A DNA stretch of 64,000 nucleotides from Lunularia cruciata. Its lineage: Eukaryota; Streptophyta; Marchantiopsida; Lunulariales; Lunulariaceae. A model generated the notes under the pieces. It did not search any database, was not told the origin of the DNA, and saw nothing but the letters and a program-made list of their open reading frames with translations. Positions within the stretch are counted from its first letter, which is position 1; every line of letters begins with the position of its first letter. The position numbers and the translations under genes were made by a program. Shown piece by piece: positions 23,405 through 36,755 of the stretch. The DNA lies in assembly GCA_948567375.1 (NCBI GenBank), contig OX419755.1, positions 5,709,001 to 5,773,000 on the forward strand, given 5' to 3'.

Positions 23405-24230
23405 TCACCGAGAAATATTGGAAGAGAGTATACCAAATGCCACTTGCGGATCTCCTAGCAATGGAAGGTCATCCACATGGAGAACATCCTCTGCAGGGGC
23501 AACATCTAAGAAGCGTGCGACAAAATCCTCCGATCCTACTGGCACTCCAAGAACACAAATCCCCTCTGGAAGCTCAAGGTGGGAAGGGATATCTAAAGGG
23601 GACCATGAACTACACTTTGACACATTGACTCTCAAGCCTACTAGATGTAGCTCGGAAGTCAAGTAGTCCAAGGCCTGCCTAATCTAATCTATAGGGCCTA
23701 CGATATGTGTATCATCTGCCAAGGAGTGAAATACACAACATGGCATGGCCAAAGTAGTAGATAGAAGAGCTCTCAAGTGAGCCTTGGCAAATAAGCCCCC
23801 CCCCCCCCCCCCCCCCCCAAAAAGGATCTCCCTGACGTGTATCAACAACTAACTCCAAGACGGTGATTCCCTCTTGTGAACCACCATGCTGGTAGTAAAG
23901 TGAAGCAGGAGAGCCATAAAACGACCGCACAAAAGGAATGAGACTTGCCAAGGATCCACCAGCCTCCCTGAGCTCTCTAAAGATGGATGCACGTGAGACG
24001 CTATTAAAAGTGTTCTCAACATCCACCTGTAGGACGACCCACTCCGGATGGATATCTAGGAGTGCTCTAATGCCTAGAGATATAGCCTCACATCCTCCAA
24101 GTGTAGCTACTCCAAACTGATGTGGACTAAGGTGTTATCAAAAGTGAGAATGATGTTGAAGGACAATGGTACAATTGACCAAACGCAAAAAGATCTCTCC
24201 AATAGCAATCGGCCTAATGCCTCCCGTGTC
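23405..24230 (-). pseudogene. Reverse transcriptase of the non-LTR element (copy A)
   Basis: The minus strand reads RPIAIGEIFLRL, GCEAISLGIRALLDIHP, LQVDVENTFNSVSRASIF with the first catalytic Asp, and a LADDTHIVG catalytic motif (Asp-Asp codons 23716-23711). LHLVGLRVNVSKC and ELPEGICVLGVPVG follow. The block order is that of non-LTR reverse transcriptases. A 23-base C run at 23796-23818 interrupts the frame between DTRQGDPF and the Asp-Asp box. Further stops occur. Confidence 0.85.
23796..23818. repeat. Poly-C run of 23 bases
   Basis: Twenty-three C in a row inside the RT pseudogene of copy A. The same site in coding terms would hold a short Gly stretch after GDP. It could be slippage in vivo or an assembly error. 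Confidence 0.9.
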
Positions 24231-24592
24231 CTTCTCCATCGCGAGAAGTCGACTAGCACCTAATACCCGACTAATAGACATAGGAATGTCTCCTCTTGCT
24301 ACTGATTTAGCCACCTAAAACAACTCGTTAAAACCACTAGAAGGATCATCTACCTTGAAGCAATCTCTAAGGTGCTCATAAACCATCCTTGACAGGCCTC
24401 TTGAGGAAAGGCAAGGGGTAGTGCACAATGCTAGTGCAACTAGCGACCTATCAAGACATAAAGGCTGCTCAGGCTAATAATCTAAGACCTATATTGGTAG
24501 TCCCTCTACTGCTATAGGATGTAGTGATCGTAGGGAAGAGATACTCTCATCAGTAGGATTTGCCATAGACAAAGGGTGTAACACTCGTGCTG

Positions 24593-25205
24593 CTATGCTA
24601 AACTCTCCCGCTTAACCCAATGTCCTACACCGTCGTAATTGAGTGGACTCTGTGGTATCCTGTGGCGATGCCTTTCTCCTAAATCGTGTAGCCCTAACAG
24701 ACTCCTCCTAAAGGGCTGCCCAATCTCTCGCTCGGAATCGACGAAATCTAGCAACCACCTCTCTATGCCCCGCACGTCCTCCTCTAGCATAACACAGACA
24801 CCATCAAGGGAGTAAGAGGAATAGAAACCATGCTAACTTGTCCAAGGGATCACGTGCCAAACGATCAAGTGGTAGGCGAAAACTCTATCTAACCACATCA
24901 TGGAGTGTGTGGGGTAGCCTATGGAATAGACATGGACATGGAAAACCAGTCTCAAATAACCCCAAAATGCAACCCGCCTGAGAAGCTAACCACTCCCACG
25001 ACTCGATTGATATCCCTGGAACGATCAACAAAGGGATAGAAGAAGCGTGCATAATCCCGAGTGTCACTACTGTCGATGTGGTCGCTCGTCTCACGTGGGC
25101 ATCCCAAATGATCCAATCATAGTCCTTGTGCATCTTTCCCACATGGGTTTTTATTCCTTGTGAGGTAAAACGTCGATGACACACCGGGCATTGTGTATCT
25201 CAAGT
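24593..25205 (-). pseudogene. N-terminal C2H2 zinc-finger region of the non-LTR element (copy A)
   Basis: The minus strand reads CPVCHRRFTSQGIKTHVGKMH, a Cys-x2-Cys-x12-His-x4-His finger, continuing openly to 24885. Such a finger before the RT is typical of R2/NeSL-like elements, where it recognises target DNA. Below 24885 frames are broken; 24790-24593 is a further open piece of unknown role. Confidence 0.8.
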
Positions 25206-25690
25206 CACTCTAGGTGACCCCACATGGGAAAGTGTAGCCATGGTTAGCACAAGAATAATAATAGTATCACATGTTGCTCCTCTCCATATCTGCAAAACCA
25301 CAACCTTTCACATCCCAACTCACATAATAAAACAATCTCTCCAAACCCTAAAATCTATAAATTTTCATAACTTTCAATTTCTATCTCCAAAATTTTCAAA
25401 CTAAATTCCTATAAAATTTAATCATGAAAACAAAAGGATTGAAAATTAAAATTCAAGACCATCACTCTCATCACAATGTATGATGATCACTCTAAACCCT
25501 ACAAGAATTAAAAAAATTCATAACTTTCTACTCCATTCTCCATAGTTTTCAATCTAGATGCCAATGGAACCGATGTTGGTAAACAAAGAGAATATACTAT
25601 TCACTCTGAGTGCTAAGTACTACAGAGCCCTCAGAAGTTATAAATATCTTCTCAAGTCTCTCCCTCTCCTCTCCCGTCTCCACACTCTCC
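25206..25690 (-). repeat. Dispersed repeat, copy 2 (partner at 6598-7035)
   Basis: It aligns with 6598-7035 in the same orientation over about 430 bases and directly abuts the N-terminal finger of the non-LTR copy A. A TATAAAT-like sequence near 25639 lies in the upstream half on the minus strand, consistent with a promoter or 5' leader. That role is inferred. Confidence 0.7.
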
Positions 25691-27535
25691 CGCAGCTCCC
25701 GATCATCATTCTTGTAATTGAGAACAGTCAAATTTGGAATCTGTTCGATGCATCTTGATACATCATCTGTTTTGCCCATTGAAGGATTAGTCACTTGGAA
25801 GCAGTTACGTAAAACTCTACCACCCTTTAGCCTCTATTGTACGTTTCGTCCTTTCATATATCTGATAGGTGCACCTTCAGTTCCTATAACGACAATACAA
25901 TTTTGTTCTAAACGCAGATTTAGCATAAACAACCCTGAAATTGCTGATTATGTCAACTGTGGTAGATAATAAGGAGGCTAGATCTGGAACTGAAGCCCAC
26001 CCACCAACCAATCAGGTGAAGATCGACAGAAAATAAAAACAATGATTTCGAGAGGCCAGCTTTTGTGCATCAACTGAAACTCGAATCGGTATGCAGTGAT
26101 CTCTGCTACTGAAACGATGATCTGTCTCGTCATGGGATCTATCTATGTGCCTACTACGAAGTTGTCCGCGAGTAAACACTGGGATCAAACAATCTAAACG
26201 CCACAACATGACGTGAAAGTATCTTGCAAGTATGGACAGCTTTTTGAAGGAGAACTTTTGGGGCGTCTGAAAGCCTCACAGATTGTAAAGCGGTAAATGC
26301 ACGACCAAACGTACAGATCATTTACAAGTTACGACTAGCTTTTCCAGTTATTCGCAGTACATTCTTGTGACAAGGAGTGTCACGCGCTGCATTTGCAATT
26401 CGCATTCGAAACTACCCTCAAGAGAATTGTCGAGACATTTTGGAGACATCCGTTTGGTTGTATTCAAGTAAGCGCGCCTGAAATGTCCCGCCTACCGAGG
26501 ATTGCACTATATGGCTAGATCCCTCGCTATCTTGAACTAGGTGGTGGGGCATCTAATGAAGATGGCCCGGCAGGGGAGTAATTGTCCCGTGATGAAGAAG
26601 CTGGAGCTCCGCGGTCAAGATGTCGTCTTTCTCACTCCGTGGTATTCGTGGATCTCTTTTCGCCATGGCGAAGACTTCATGGTGAGGCCTCTCTCCAGTT
26701 AGCTTAAAGAGGCTTCAATTTGCGTGACCTTCTCGTGTTCAGCTTTTCATGGTTCTGATGATTCAAGTTCATGACAAACGTAATCGTGAATCACATACAC
26801 ATGGAGGCACTTGTGTCTCAGATACGCAGGAAAAGGGGATTTGAAATGAGAAAGCAAGTGGTGAAGACTTCACTTCATTGCATCTGCGGTTTGGACATTT
26901 CAGTCATTACCGCTGCTCATCCGAACACGATCGTCAGTCCTAGATCTTGCTTCAAGTTCTCGCAGAAGGAGAAAAGACGAATTACAACTGCAACTACTGC
27001 GGTGTTCTACATTGTGGAACAGTTCGACTGTCCAGCTTGTTCTTGTCTTCTCTGTCTACGAGTTTGTAGATCAACTTCCTATCTTAGATCGAACCGCTTT
27101 CGAAGATGTCCAGGATTATCAATAGACCCATATCTAGCAAAATCAAATTTCCCTTCGATCAATACTTTGTACACTGCTGCTGTCTTGTCTGCCTCCTATT
27201 CACCTCTTGATTCCACAATGCAGCTCTGAGGTCCATTTCCAATGGTCTGCAACGATCTATAATACCTTAAATTTGTAAGGAGTCGGCATCCAGACATTTA
27301 GAAAATAAATGGATGGGTGCAAAAACCGCCACAATGTCAGCTTTACAGGACAATTGGCCGAAATACCCGACCATGATAATGTCTGACATTGGATTGGGCA
27401 GAAAACACAAACCATACTCTCTATGCACATGAACATGTGTGTGCAGCATATAACTTGCTCCAGAGTTTTCTTTACCTGAGTACGAAAATTGTGGAGTATG
27501 GTACAGAGGGCCAATTCTTGACCGGTTTGTAAATG
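25691..27535. other. Stretch without recognisable gene, 3' of the ethylene receptor
   Basis: Open frames such as 26771-27229 (plus, 152 aa, Cys-rich) show no known domain. Part of 27240-27535 should be the 3' UTR of the receptor gene. No RNA gene was recognised. Confidence 0.4.
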
Positions 27536-30500
27536 CTATCTAAGGCTTCCATTGTGAGGGGCTTTCCGTAAAAGCTTGCAGAGCTCAATGCTCATATCCC
27601 CAAGAGAGATCGGCTTTAGTACAACACCATCCATTCCGATTTGTAGACAACGATCACGGGTATCCTTGTCAGTATTTGCTGTCAAAGCCACCACTAAAGG
27701 TCGATCCTCTGGCCGAAACCTCTGACGGATCCTCATGGCAACTTCATATCCGTCCATTTCTGGCATGCAAAGATCCAGTAGGAGAACCTCGAACGAACTG
27801 CCTGGCTGCGATAGCGTCGCCAGACACTGGTGACCTGATTCCACAACAGTTGTATGGCAACCTAGCCGATCTAATAACCTGCGCGTGACAATGCGGTTGA
27901 CACTGTTATCATCTGTGACCAGAACTTTCAAACCTTTCAAGTCCACTTTGTTCAGCTGTTCGTCGCGTGTTAGTCTCTCTCGCTTTCCAGTGCCTGACGT
28001 TGGCAACAATTGCAGCCGGAATATGAATGTTACGGTTGAGCCTTTACCCAGGCCCTCGCTTTCGATCCATATGTGGCCGTGCATCAGCTGCAAAAGTCGT
28101 AGAACATGATTTTTAGATTCCTTGGTTAGGCAAAGTGATTTCATCTTAAAACTGAAAGGGTAATCTATACGGAAGCTGAACTGAAAAGCAAGAGTGAAGT
28201 AGAGCCGATAAAAAATGACAGGCTACACGCACAACTAGCTGAAACAGACGGACGGATTAAAACCAAAAACGAGTTGATGAGCATTAAACCAATCCGAGAT
28301 CCACTTATATCTTTTCCCTTGCTCGTCATCATATATTTCATTCAACTATGAGATGGGCTTCACTTCACTGTGGAGCTTAACAAGAACAGGATGAACAGAG
28401 GCTTCGAGAGCAGGTGCCAGAGGAGAGAAACTCCCCTTCTTACTCTAACCCAGAGCACATGAAAGTCCATCGCGAGATCCGGGGTGACTCATTCCAGTTC
28501 GCTTTCATTTGTGTATATTGCTATGTCTTGAAGAGCTCGGCAGGATCAATGTAGAAAACACCAAGAGGGGCAAGATCATGTTTGCTGAGGATTTGGATAT
28601 ATTACCTGCACGAACTTCTTACAAATGGCGAGTCCCAACCCTGTTCCGCCATAGTTGCGTGTAGTAGTGCTATCTGCCTGTACAAACTTGTGAAACAGTC
28701 TCGGAATGTCACTCTCCCTGAGACCAAGTCCTGTATCCTGTACCTCAATCCGAATGTACACAAAGCCTTCAATTGGTTGAGGTCTCCAACTGGGGTGTAG
28801 CGGGTCCCACCTCCCATCACCTTTTTCCACCTTAACTAACACGGACACATATCCGGTTTTGGTGAACTTGACAGCATTACCTATCACGTTTAGAGATGTT
28901 TGCAAGAGTCTTTTCTCATCACCGATTACATGTCCGGGAACGTCGTCTGCAATCTCAAAGAAAAACTCCAAGCCTTTACCCCTTGCCATAGGTTTTGCCA
29001 AGTTTCCTGCTTCCCTCAGAACTGTGGGTAGATCAAATGGTGCAAGTTCAAGAATCAAGCTCCCATCTTCCAATCTTGAGAAATCCAGCACATCATTGAT
29101 CAGAGTGGAAAGAAGACTGCTGCTTTTGACAACCGTATCCACCATGGCCCGCTGCTCCATGCTTAAATTTCCTTCCTGAAGTAAGGATGATAGTGCAATA
29201 ATTGCATGCATTGGGGTGCGCATTTCGTGATTCATCACTGCTAGAAAATCGTTCCTGGCTCTGATTGCTGTCTCTGCTTCTAGTCTAGCTTGTTGCAAAG
29301 CTTTATTTTGCTCAACCAACTTATCCCTCGTACGCTGTGAATCCTCCAAAACTGCTGCGTGAGAGAGTGCAACTGCTACCTGTAATACAGACATCACGTG
29401 ATTAGGACCCAAGAAGACGAAAATACCAGTGGAACTTGGCTATAGAACATATCTCATGGTTCGCCATGACAAGGTCAAACTTGTCCTCCATTGCTAACTA
29501 TTAACATCCATGTCGGTTTCGGCATCCACCTACGGAGTCGCCTAAACTCGACCTCCATACTCAGGGTAGAAGGTTTTAAAAACAAACCGCAAGAACTAAC
29601 TTTGCACGTGATTATTTACCTGATCTGCCACCACCTCAACCATCTCAAGTTCATGGGGCCTCCATTGCTGTCCACTTTCGCTTGGCAACACGAGCACGAG
29701 AATGGCATACGACGCATGAAAAGTCTCTGGAGTTCCCCCCTTGAAGTTTGAAACATGGAGAAGAGGCAATCTAACAGCAGCCATTGCTCCTGATAAAAGG
29801 CGATGATTACTTTCCCTTCCCAAAGAACAGGTGGGAGGAATAATCACCGCTGCCCTAGTCTGCACAATGAGTCGGACCGAGGCATCTCCTGCAGGTATAG
29901 TGATCGGAACTTGTACCAATCTCCTCTCCAGTTCATGTGTCAACTCCAGTGCATTACCATCCACATTTGGCATCCACACAGTACAGTTCTCAAGGCTGAG
30001 AGTTTTAGCAAGCTCGATGAGAGTCGTGTTGAGAATAGTATGGCGATCCAATGTACTGCGAATCTCATGCGTTAACATCCTCACATGTCGTCCGACTTCC
30101 TCCTGTGTTTTAATTATGTCCATTTCCCTGTCTAACTCAGCAGCCTTATGCTTAAGAAAGAGTTCCCGCACCTTCACGTGCAGAAGTTCTGGTATAATGT
30201 GCACCAGCGTGATAGCCGTTGCGCAAGAAACCACTGCAGTGAGAATTTTTAGAACTGTCTGTGCCACAACAACAGTGTAGGAGTGGGGTCCATACGTCCA
30301 GATAGCTATGAAATGTGTCAACCCACAAAGCACTATAAATGCGCCGAACTGAATAATGACCCATCGGAATGGGAACATATGAGAGCAGCTCACAAAGTAG
30401 ACAAGCTCCAATGGTATTGAGAAATACGCAAGGGCAATGAGAAAATCGCTGGCAAGCTGGCAGCGAGTCATCCCTTCATCGGCAGATGCCCAAACTTCAT

Positions 30501-30615
30501 CCTCACATGTACAGCCAGGAATTATTCCTGGAGGCGAAGTGACCGTCCCTGCTACAACTGCTATGACTACCATAAGGGTCATCAGCACAGTCAATGATCT
30601 CCATAATTTCGTCAT
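27536..30615 (-). CDS. ETR1: Subfamily-I ethylene receptor, ETR1-like hybrid histidine kinase (3 coding exons)
   Basis: Coding exons are 30615-29620, 29379-28606 and 28087-27536, both introns phase 0 with CAG|GTAA-type donors, giving 773 aa. After a hydrophobic N terminus come Cys35/Cys37 (dimer-linking pair) and three membrane helices. [19 protein letters not shown] and [12 protein letters not shown] provide the copper/ethylene ligands Cys97 and His101. A GAF domain (about 190-340) precedes the kinase region: His383 in [12 protein letters not shown], an N box (IGNAVKFT), and G boxes DTGLGL and [10 protein letters not shown]. The receiver keeps Asp649-Asp650, phospho-acceptor Asp695 ([12 protein letters not shown]), Thr726 and Lys748. 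Known: such receptors sit in the ER membrane and activate CTR1 unless ethylene binds. The N terminus is about 30 residues longer than Arabidopsis ETR1, equivalent to an extra leader. All key residues are intact, so it looks functional. Confidence 0.96.
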
Positions 30616-33600
30616 AGGGCTGAATGTTGTGAAATTTGCAGAGCCCTAAATCCCAGGATAGGCACAAGTGTGGGCGTCACCTGCAGAATGCAAAAGAATT
30701 ATAAGAACAAGCAAAACAAGGAGTCAAACTTCCCAAAGAGGGCTCGGTGATTGCATCGTAGGGGTACTAGAAGAGAAACATATAGCTCCACAAGCGCACT
30801 AAGTACATGGCATGGAACCTATGAAGCCGAACTCTTCTTCCTATCAGACTTGCCAATCTACTTACTGTATTGTAGAAATCGAACTGCCTGTGAAGATCAT
30901 GCCCATTTGTGATCTAGTCATTAAACTGCGCTTTAAATTCATGGCTCTCGAACCGCAGGTACATGCCACATTCTGGAAACCATTCCGAGAACCAGGTGCA
31001 CAAGCCGGGAACAGCAGTAGCATGTTCCTCTCGACTATCCACACTTGCAACCGAGAAACTTACATGGCTGTTCAACAATCTCCCATTTCATTTGAAGACC
31101 TCCACATAATTTAGGGCAAATCTGGTCTCCGAACGTCTCGAAAAGTACTCATTGTTGACTGGCTGATGCCGTAACCACCATTTCATCTTCCCTGTATCAA
31201 GTGGGAAGTACACCTATTCCATTCTGCAACCAATTTCTAAATTCTTCCAGTCCTGGCAATCAACCCTGCAAGCAAAGGCAATTATTCAGAGAGGATCTTA
31301 TTATAGCGATATGGCATACGAGCTTATCTAAATGTATGGTTAGTGCTTGTAAAAACTCCTGCATATTGTTATGTTTCTTCGAGAACATGGAGTTTAAGAT
31401 CTCACAATAACACCGTTGTTTGATGGCCCGCAAATGAAAGTCCAATGACCTCTCAGAGTGCTCAGGGTTTAGTATCACCTCGTAAAACCCGCAAAACCTT
31501 GAGAAGGCAAGAACTTGGCTGAGTAAAAATTCACCCTAGGACACGTGAAGATCTTTTACTAAGCTGTAAAGGTTGGCCAGAAAAGGGCAAAGATCTGGCG
31601 CGCAGAGCGTCAACCAAACGTTTAAAAGTTAAAGTTGGTTGAAGAAGGTCTGCGAAAAGGCAAAGCAATGGACGTCGTCCGCAGGGCAGAAAGAGTAGAA
31701 TCCTGGTATCCAGTGATAATAGCGGCGACTCTTATGCATTCGTTTTAGGCGGTCACGAAACATAAGAGGCGTCCGACATACATCAGTCTCAGAATAGTTA
31801 TTATCCCTGAAAGCCAATCCATAAGACCTTGAATGAAATTTCGATCTTCCAAAATACAAGTTGCGGAGAGCTCCAATAGCGAGACCACTTTCACCAACTG
31901 ATGGCCGAGAAGCATTGACGCCAGCTCATTCCTATACCATAGTCAAGCCACACACCGAAGTTCCACCTTCCCATCCACTCCAGTACAAAGTTTATGACTA
32001 GGTCTTGGCATAGCCAAATAGCCGATCAAACTGCTGGTAGGACAATAGGAAAAGACAGAATGATTGGAGGCAAAGGGCTGGATCAACGACCTGCTTGCTA
32101 TGCTTCAGTCATGTTATCGATTCGGTACGGCATGTGGAGCTCGGTAATAAGGTTGCATAGCCTCTCCCGATACAAGCCGGCAGTAGCTCAATATGCCAAT
32201 TGCTGGAGAATGAAATCGGATCCTATTTCACCTCGATTCTATGTCTCCTCACGCTGAACTCCAGTCTTTTCCCTGGAGCCAGCTCTGAATCTTTCCAAGT
32301 GTCCTAGAACACTTGCCAACATTTTCCTCCTTATGAGGATCCCATACCAGTGTCTACGCCTCGACAATGACCAGAAGCTACTAGTTCATCAACTCAGCAC
32401 CGACGAGCAACTCTACCACTCTCGCCACGCTTCCAACCAGGTAGGGACGACTTGGCTCCCCCGGCCTATGTCGATGACCATCGAAGTATACAGTCAGTAA
32501 CGCTAGAATTCGTGAACTCAGAACCGCCAAAAGTTCGTCGCGTCAGCAAATGCCAAGGAACTACAAGGAAAGAGACTCAATCGGCTAAGAGCTCTCACTC
32601 TCGGAAGACCATAAATACTGAACGGGAAGATAGGCGCTTTCCTTTCCTTCTCTTCCGCCACCGATAAATAAAAAAACCGATACTTGCTTCACCTCGTGTC
32701 CAAAAATCTGCTCCCCCACCCACCAACCAAATACACCACCAGCACTCTCGCCGAGTCTCGCCTCCTTCCTCTTCACCAAGCTTTGCTGCCACCACGGAGT
32801 CGTTCAAAAACTCATGCCTCGAATCCTGCGAAAATCACTCGTTCTGAAATTCCCCGAACCAGCTCCGTTCTCCCAGACTCCGTATCTCGATTCGAATCTC
32901 CTCTCTCAAGCCGGCCAGGAATTGCTAAAACCCTAGCAAGTACCACCGTCTTCCATCTCTATCTCACTTCCTTTCCAATCATTCACCTCTTCACTCTTCT
33001 TACAACACCTCCTCCGGGTTTCCCACTCCGCACCTCAATCACACGCAGTGTACCTCCCCTCCGACAGCTGCAGAATCCCTCCTCCTTCCCCTCCTCTCTC
33101 TCTCCTTTACCAAAACAAAACAGCAGAGACAGTAGCTGCAGGAGCAGCGGCATATGTATCTCCACCTCTTCCTGTATCCTATTCGTCTCTTGCTCCCCAC
33201 CCTTCGCTCAATGGCGGAATAACGAGGGACCGGAGGAAGGAAAAAGGAAGGAGCGTGACTAGAGAGAGAGAGGACAGCGGGAGGAGGTATCAGACACCGC
33301 GGCCAATTACGAACGCGAATCGCGAATAGTGGCAGGAGAAAATTCAGATTTTCTTTCTCTCATCCGGTGGGACGATTCGAGAACCTCTACGCCGACGTCG
33401 TTGTCCCCGTCGTCGTTTTTGGTAGCTGCACCGTCAATGTGCTCAGTCAGTCAGTTATTCAGTCAGTGAGTCATGTCGAAACAAAGGAGCGCAAAAGCGA
33501 AGCCGATTTGCCTTTCCCATCGCCAGATCTCCCTCTGCTCTGCTGCTTCTGCCACGGTGTATAGCCAGCCGATGCTGCGCAGACGTATTCCACGTCTGCA

Positions 33601-36600
33601 GTTAACCGCAGCGAAGCGGATTCTGCTGAAGGAGGGTAATCCGAGCAAGGAAAATCCTCGCATCACAGGGTTAACTCATCCCAAGCCCGCACGATCACGT
33701 AACTCTTGTGATCGGGTCCACATAACGCAAACTCTATATCATGTAGGTTGACTCTAGTTAGTCTAGAATTCCTTGAACCCAGCCACTTAAGCCATATTTT
33801 TGCCTGAAATTGCATGCACAATGATATCCCTTTCTACACTATTATTACCAATAGAAGACCTTCATTTTATTTATTATATTTGAGCAAGGACTTTGAGTAG
33901 GATGGCCAACTGGCAGCCTTGTTCTATGGGAAAAGAAAAGGATCCTGACGTACCTCTACTTTAAGGTTTTTCTCTTCGTCTTCTGGGCTCATTTTATATC
34001 TTTGCCACTTTAACTCCTCTTTATTTCTCCTCATTTCTCGCATGCTTTCAAAGTGCTCTGTATTTCCTAACCCTTTACGTCAGCATACAATAAGAATTGG
34101 TTGGCATTGGTGTTTAACGCGAAGAGCATGTCATATTAGTTCTTCAGCAAATCACGACACTCCTCTAAAAATAAAATTTCGTATCATGCAAATATAAACG
34201 ACTGAAGACTTTTAATACTAGTGATTAGAAATCAAATAAAGTTAGGTAAATGATCATATTCTCATATAGTCTCAACTTCATGATTTCCAAGGTCTTGGAG
34301 GAAATATTGTATATTATTAGGTCAGGAAATAATAGAAGACTTAAACAGAAAGGGATCTTCAATACAAGCAACGCATGCATGGAAATTAAATCATTGAAAA
34401 AAGATGCAATGGTGTCTCTTACCCTTCTAATATTTTATTTTAAGATGTTACATGTATCTAGAAGAGTTTCGTATTCTACTATCTTGACCTTGAAAATTTG
34501 AAACTATGTACTATCTTGGAGACTTTGAATTACTACTTTTATTGTCTTTAGAAAGCTTTAGAATCCGCTTTTCTTCTTGTTGAACTATGGCATAAGTGTT
34601 TGGTCATTTCACATGCAGAATTCTATCATTTATTGTAGTGTATTTTGACTATGATTTTCATTTGGTCCGTGATAAGGTATTGTCAACTATTCTTATATAT
34701 GTATAGATTTTATATCCTTAATGCATTTTTCATGAATTCAACATCAACTGATTATACTAACATGGGTGTAAACTTTATTAAACATATTGCGTGTAGATTA
34801 GTAAATAACATATGTTCACTTTCTGTTGAGCCTCGCGCTCTTTATTTTCTCTAGCACTTGTTTGTGGCTTGTTCTCCTTTTCCGTTTCCTTCGGGTACTA
34901 TACACATATTTCTATTCACTTGCTAAAACACATCACGCTTATTCCTCGAGCATCATATCTTATTATTAATCTTAGCTATTCAGATATTTTAATACACATA
35001 CACTAGGTCTGATTAAGTACCTTCTAATTCTTTAAGGTACCTCAGCTTTAGTTATTTAAAAACTTTGGTTATATAGATGAAATCATCAGTCATCCTACTT
35101 TAACGACTTTATACTCTCGAAGACCGCGTCCGACAAGCAATATCATGTGAATAGAGTATCAAATCTTCACGAAATCTACATAGATTGTATTCTAGATGAA
35201 AGGAAAGCCTTCTTTATCTTAGAGTAATATAATTGATTTAGTAACATTTGAAGGATAATTTGTATATTAAAGATATATTAATGACTCGTGTTATAGTATG
35301 TTATAGTATGTTACAGTGGGTCTTTCCATGTACTAAGCTCAAAATCTATCCCCGTGTACCTTAAGTTAGTATATCTATAATTTTAAGAGAAAGTTTCATA
35401 CACCCATAATATGTGACCAGTACGTTTACTTTTGGAAATGAGGGGAGATAACTCAGAATAATTTAACATTACAAGTGTGTCTTACGTAAGTACCAATACT
35501 GTCATCTGAAAAATATTTATCTACCATTCTTCTCAGAATCGTTAGACTTGTTTTATTATTACCTTTTAAATAAAAATAACTACTGCAAAGCCATCAAGAT
35601 TATTCTGACATCAAATTTAGAAGATCTTTACAGAAATAGATGCAAAACAACACCACCATCATTTGAAGAAGCATACAATTATGAAAAAGTAATGCCTCCC
35701 AGAATATGAAATAAAATGTATAGATGTGAAATAGTAAATGTATGACAAGATGAAACATAACCACCAAATGCAAATAGATCCTCCGAGTGATGACATAATA
35801 ATTTAGGGACCTGGATAGACTGACCTCATCACATATCGTATCGCACATTTAGGGAGGAGTACCGGAGAAAACAAACTTTCCTTCACATTCTAAAAGGACA
35901 CTATCTGTCCCGGTCCTACCTTCTAAGATCTTTGAGACTGAAACAATTAATTAAAATAATGGCAAAATTAGAAAAACTTTACATATGTGTCCTATTGCTT
36001 TTGTCTTAACTCGTTTATGATCTTTACGTTACTGAAACTAACTCTCTCTGTTACTTTATATGATCGCATCACCATCATAATAACACCTACTGTAGAGACG
36101 TGTTCTATACTCCAAGTTTTCTTGGACTATAGAAAATTTGCATTCCCCAATTAATTTAATGATGGAGAACTTATGATTAAAAATTTCACTTAAACAGATT
36201 AATAAGATGTCCTTCATGACTTGACCTCCAAGAGGAGTAGAAATGAAGCTGCTTTCCCATACAAAAATATTAATAAAGAAAAAATCCTGGATTAAAATTT
36301 ATCAAATTAGACAATACACCGCTAGGATTGAACTACGAAAATTAGGATTTTTTAACTACTCTAACATGAATTAATTTGAATTAGTTTGTATGTTTAGCAA
36401 TGTACACCTAAAAAAATTCAAAAATATTAACCATACACACTCTTTTTTTTTAATCAATCATCAGATCCACAATAAGCCAGGTTATAACCGCTAATACACC
36501 TAAGTGAACCACTTAGTCAAATGTATAACATATTTACGGAATATTGCTGCAACTTGAGTCAAGATATGTTTGGTGAATAACTTCATTATAATTGCAAAAA

Positions 36601-36755
36601 TAGAAGTCCGTTTGACGGCCTATGACTTCCAGCAACATAATTTAGCACATAATCGTGATAATAAATATAGGAGACTATCATTGGATAATACCGGGATACT
36701 AGCATGGGGGAATATTGGTATCATGCTAAAGGCTCCGCCCACTATCATATTGGCG
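30616..36755. other. Upstream region of the receptor gene, then AT-rich DNA
   Basis: From 30616 to about 33700 no coding exon is recognised. A splice-acceptor-like CATTCAG just upstream of the receptor ATG suggests a leader intron. The pyrimidine-rich part at 32640-33340 contains a low-complexity open frame (32684-33262) that I take for leader/promoter DNA, not a gene. From about 33780 to 36755 the DNA is AT-rich with only short frames. Confidence 0.4.

Larger units (their letters stand above)
21990..25205 (-). mobile_element. Non-LTR retrotransposon, copy A, with C2H2 finger, RT and restriction-like endonuclease (decayed)
   Basis: Read on the minus strand from 25205 down, the segment shows a C2H2 finger (about 25195-25120), degenerate DNA, RT motifs (24230-23700), the RT thumb region (23671-23405), a Cys/His region (about 22760) and a restriction-like endonuclease domain (22580-22150). 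There is no apurinic-type endonuclease at the N terminus and no LTR. This N-finger/RT/C-terminal-nuclease order is that of R2-like elements. The 3' UTR, with GCTTAGCCCCAT, matches copy B. Multiple stops and frame changes make it non-functional. The repeat at 25206-25690 lies immediately upstream and may be its promoter/leader. Confidence 0.85.

Noticed and set aside
26771-27229. 152-codon Cys-containing open frame on plus
   Set aside because: The Cys and His spacing fits no zinc-binding motif I know, and there is no homologous feature. It could be real but is unsupported.
30152-30364. Open frames opposite the ethylene receptor exons (also 29831-30280 and 27676-27888)
   Set aside because: They are shadows of a strongly conserved coding region on the other strand or in another frame.
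32684-33262. 192-codon Ser/Pro/Leu-rich open frame on plus
   Set aside because: It is a low-complexity pyrimidine-rich tract. Overlapping open frames on both strands show that the composition, not a gene, keeps it open.
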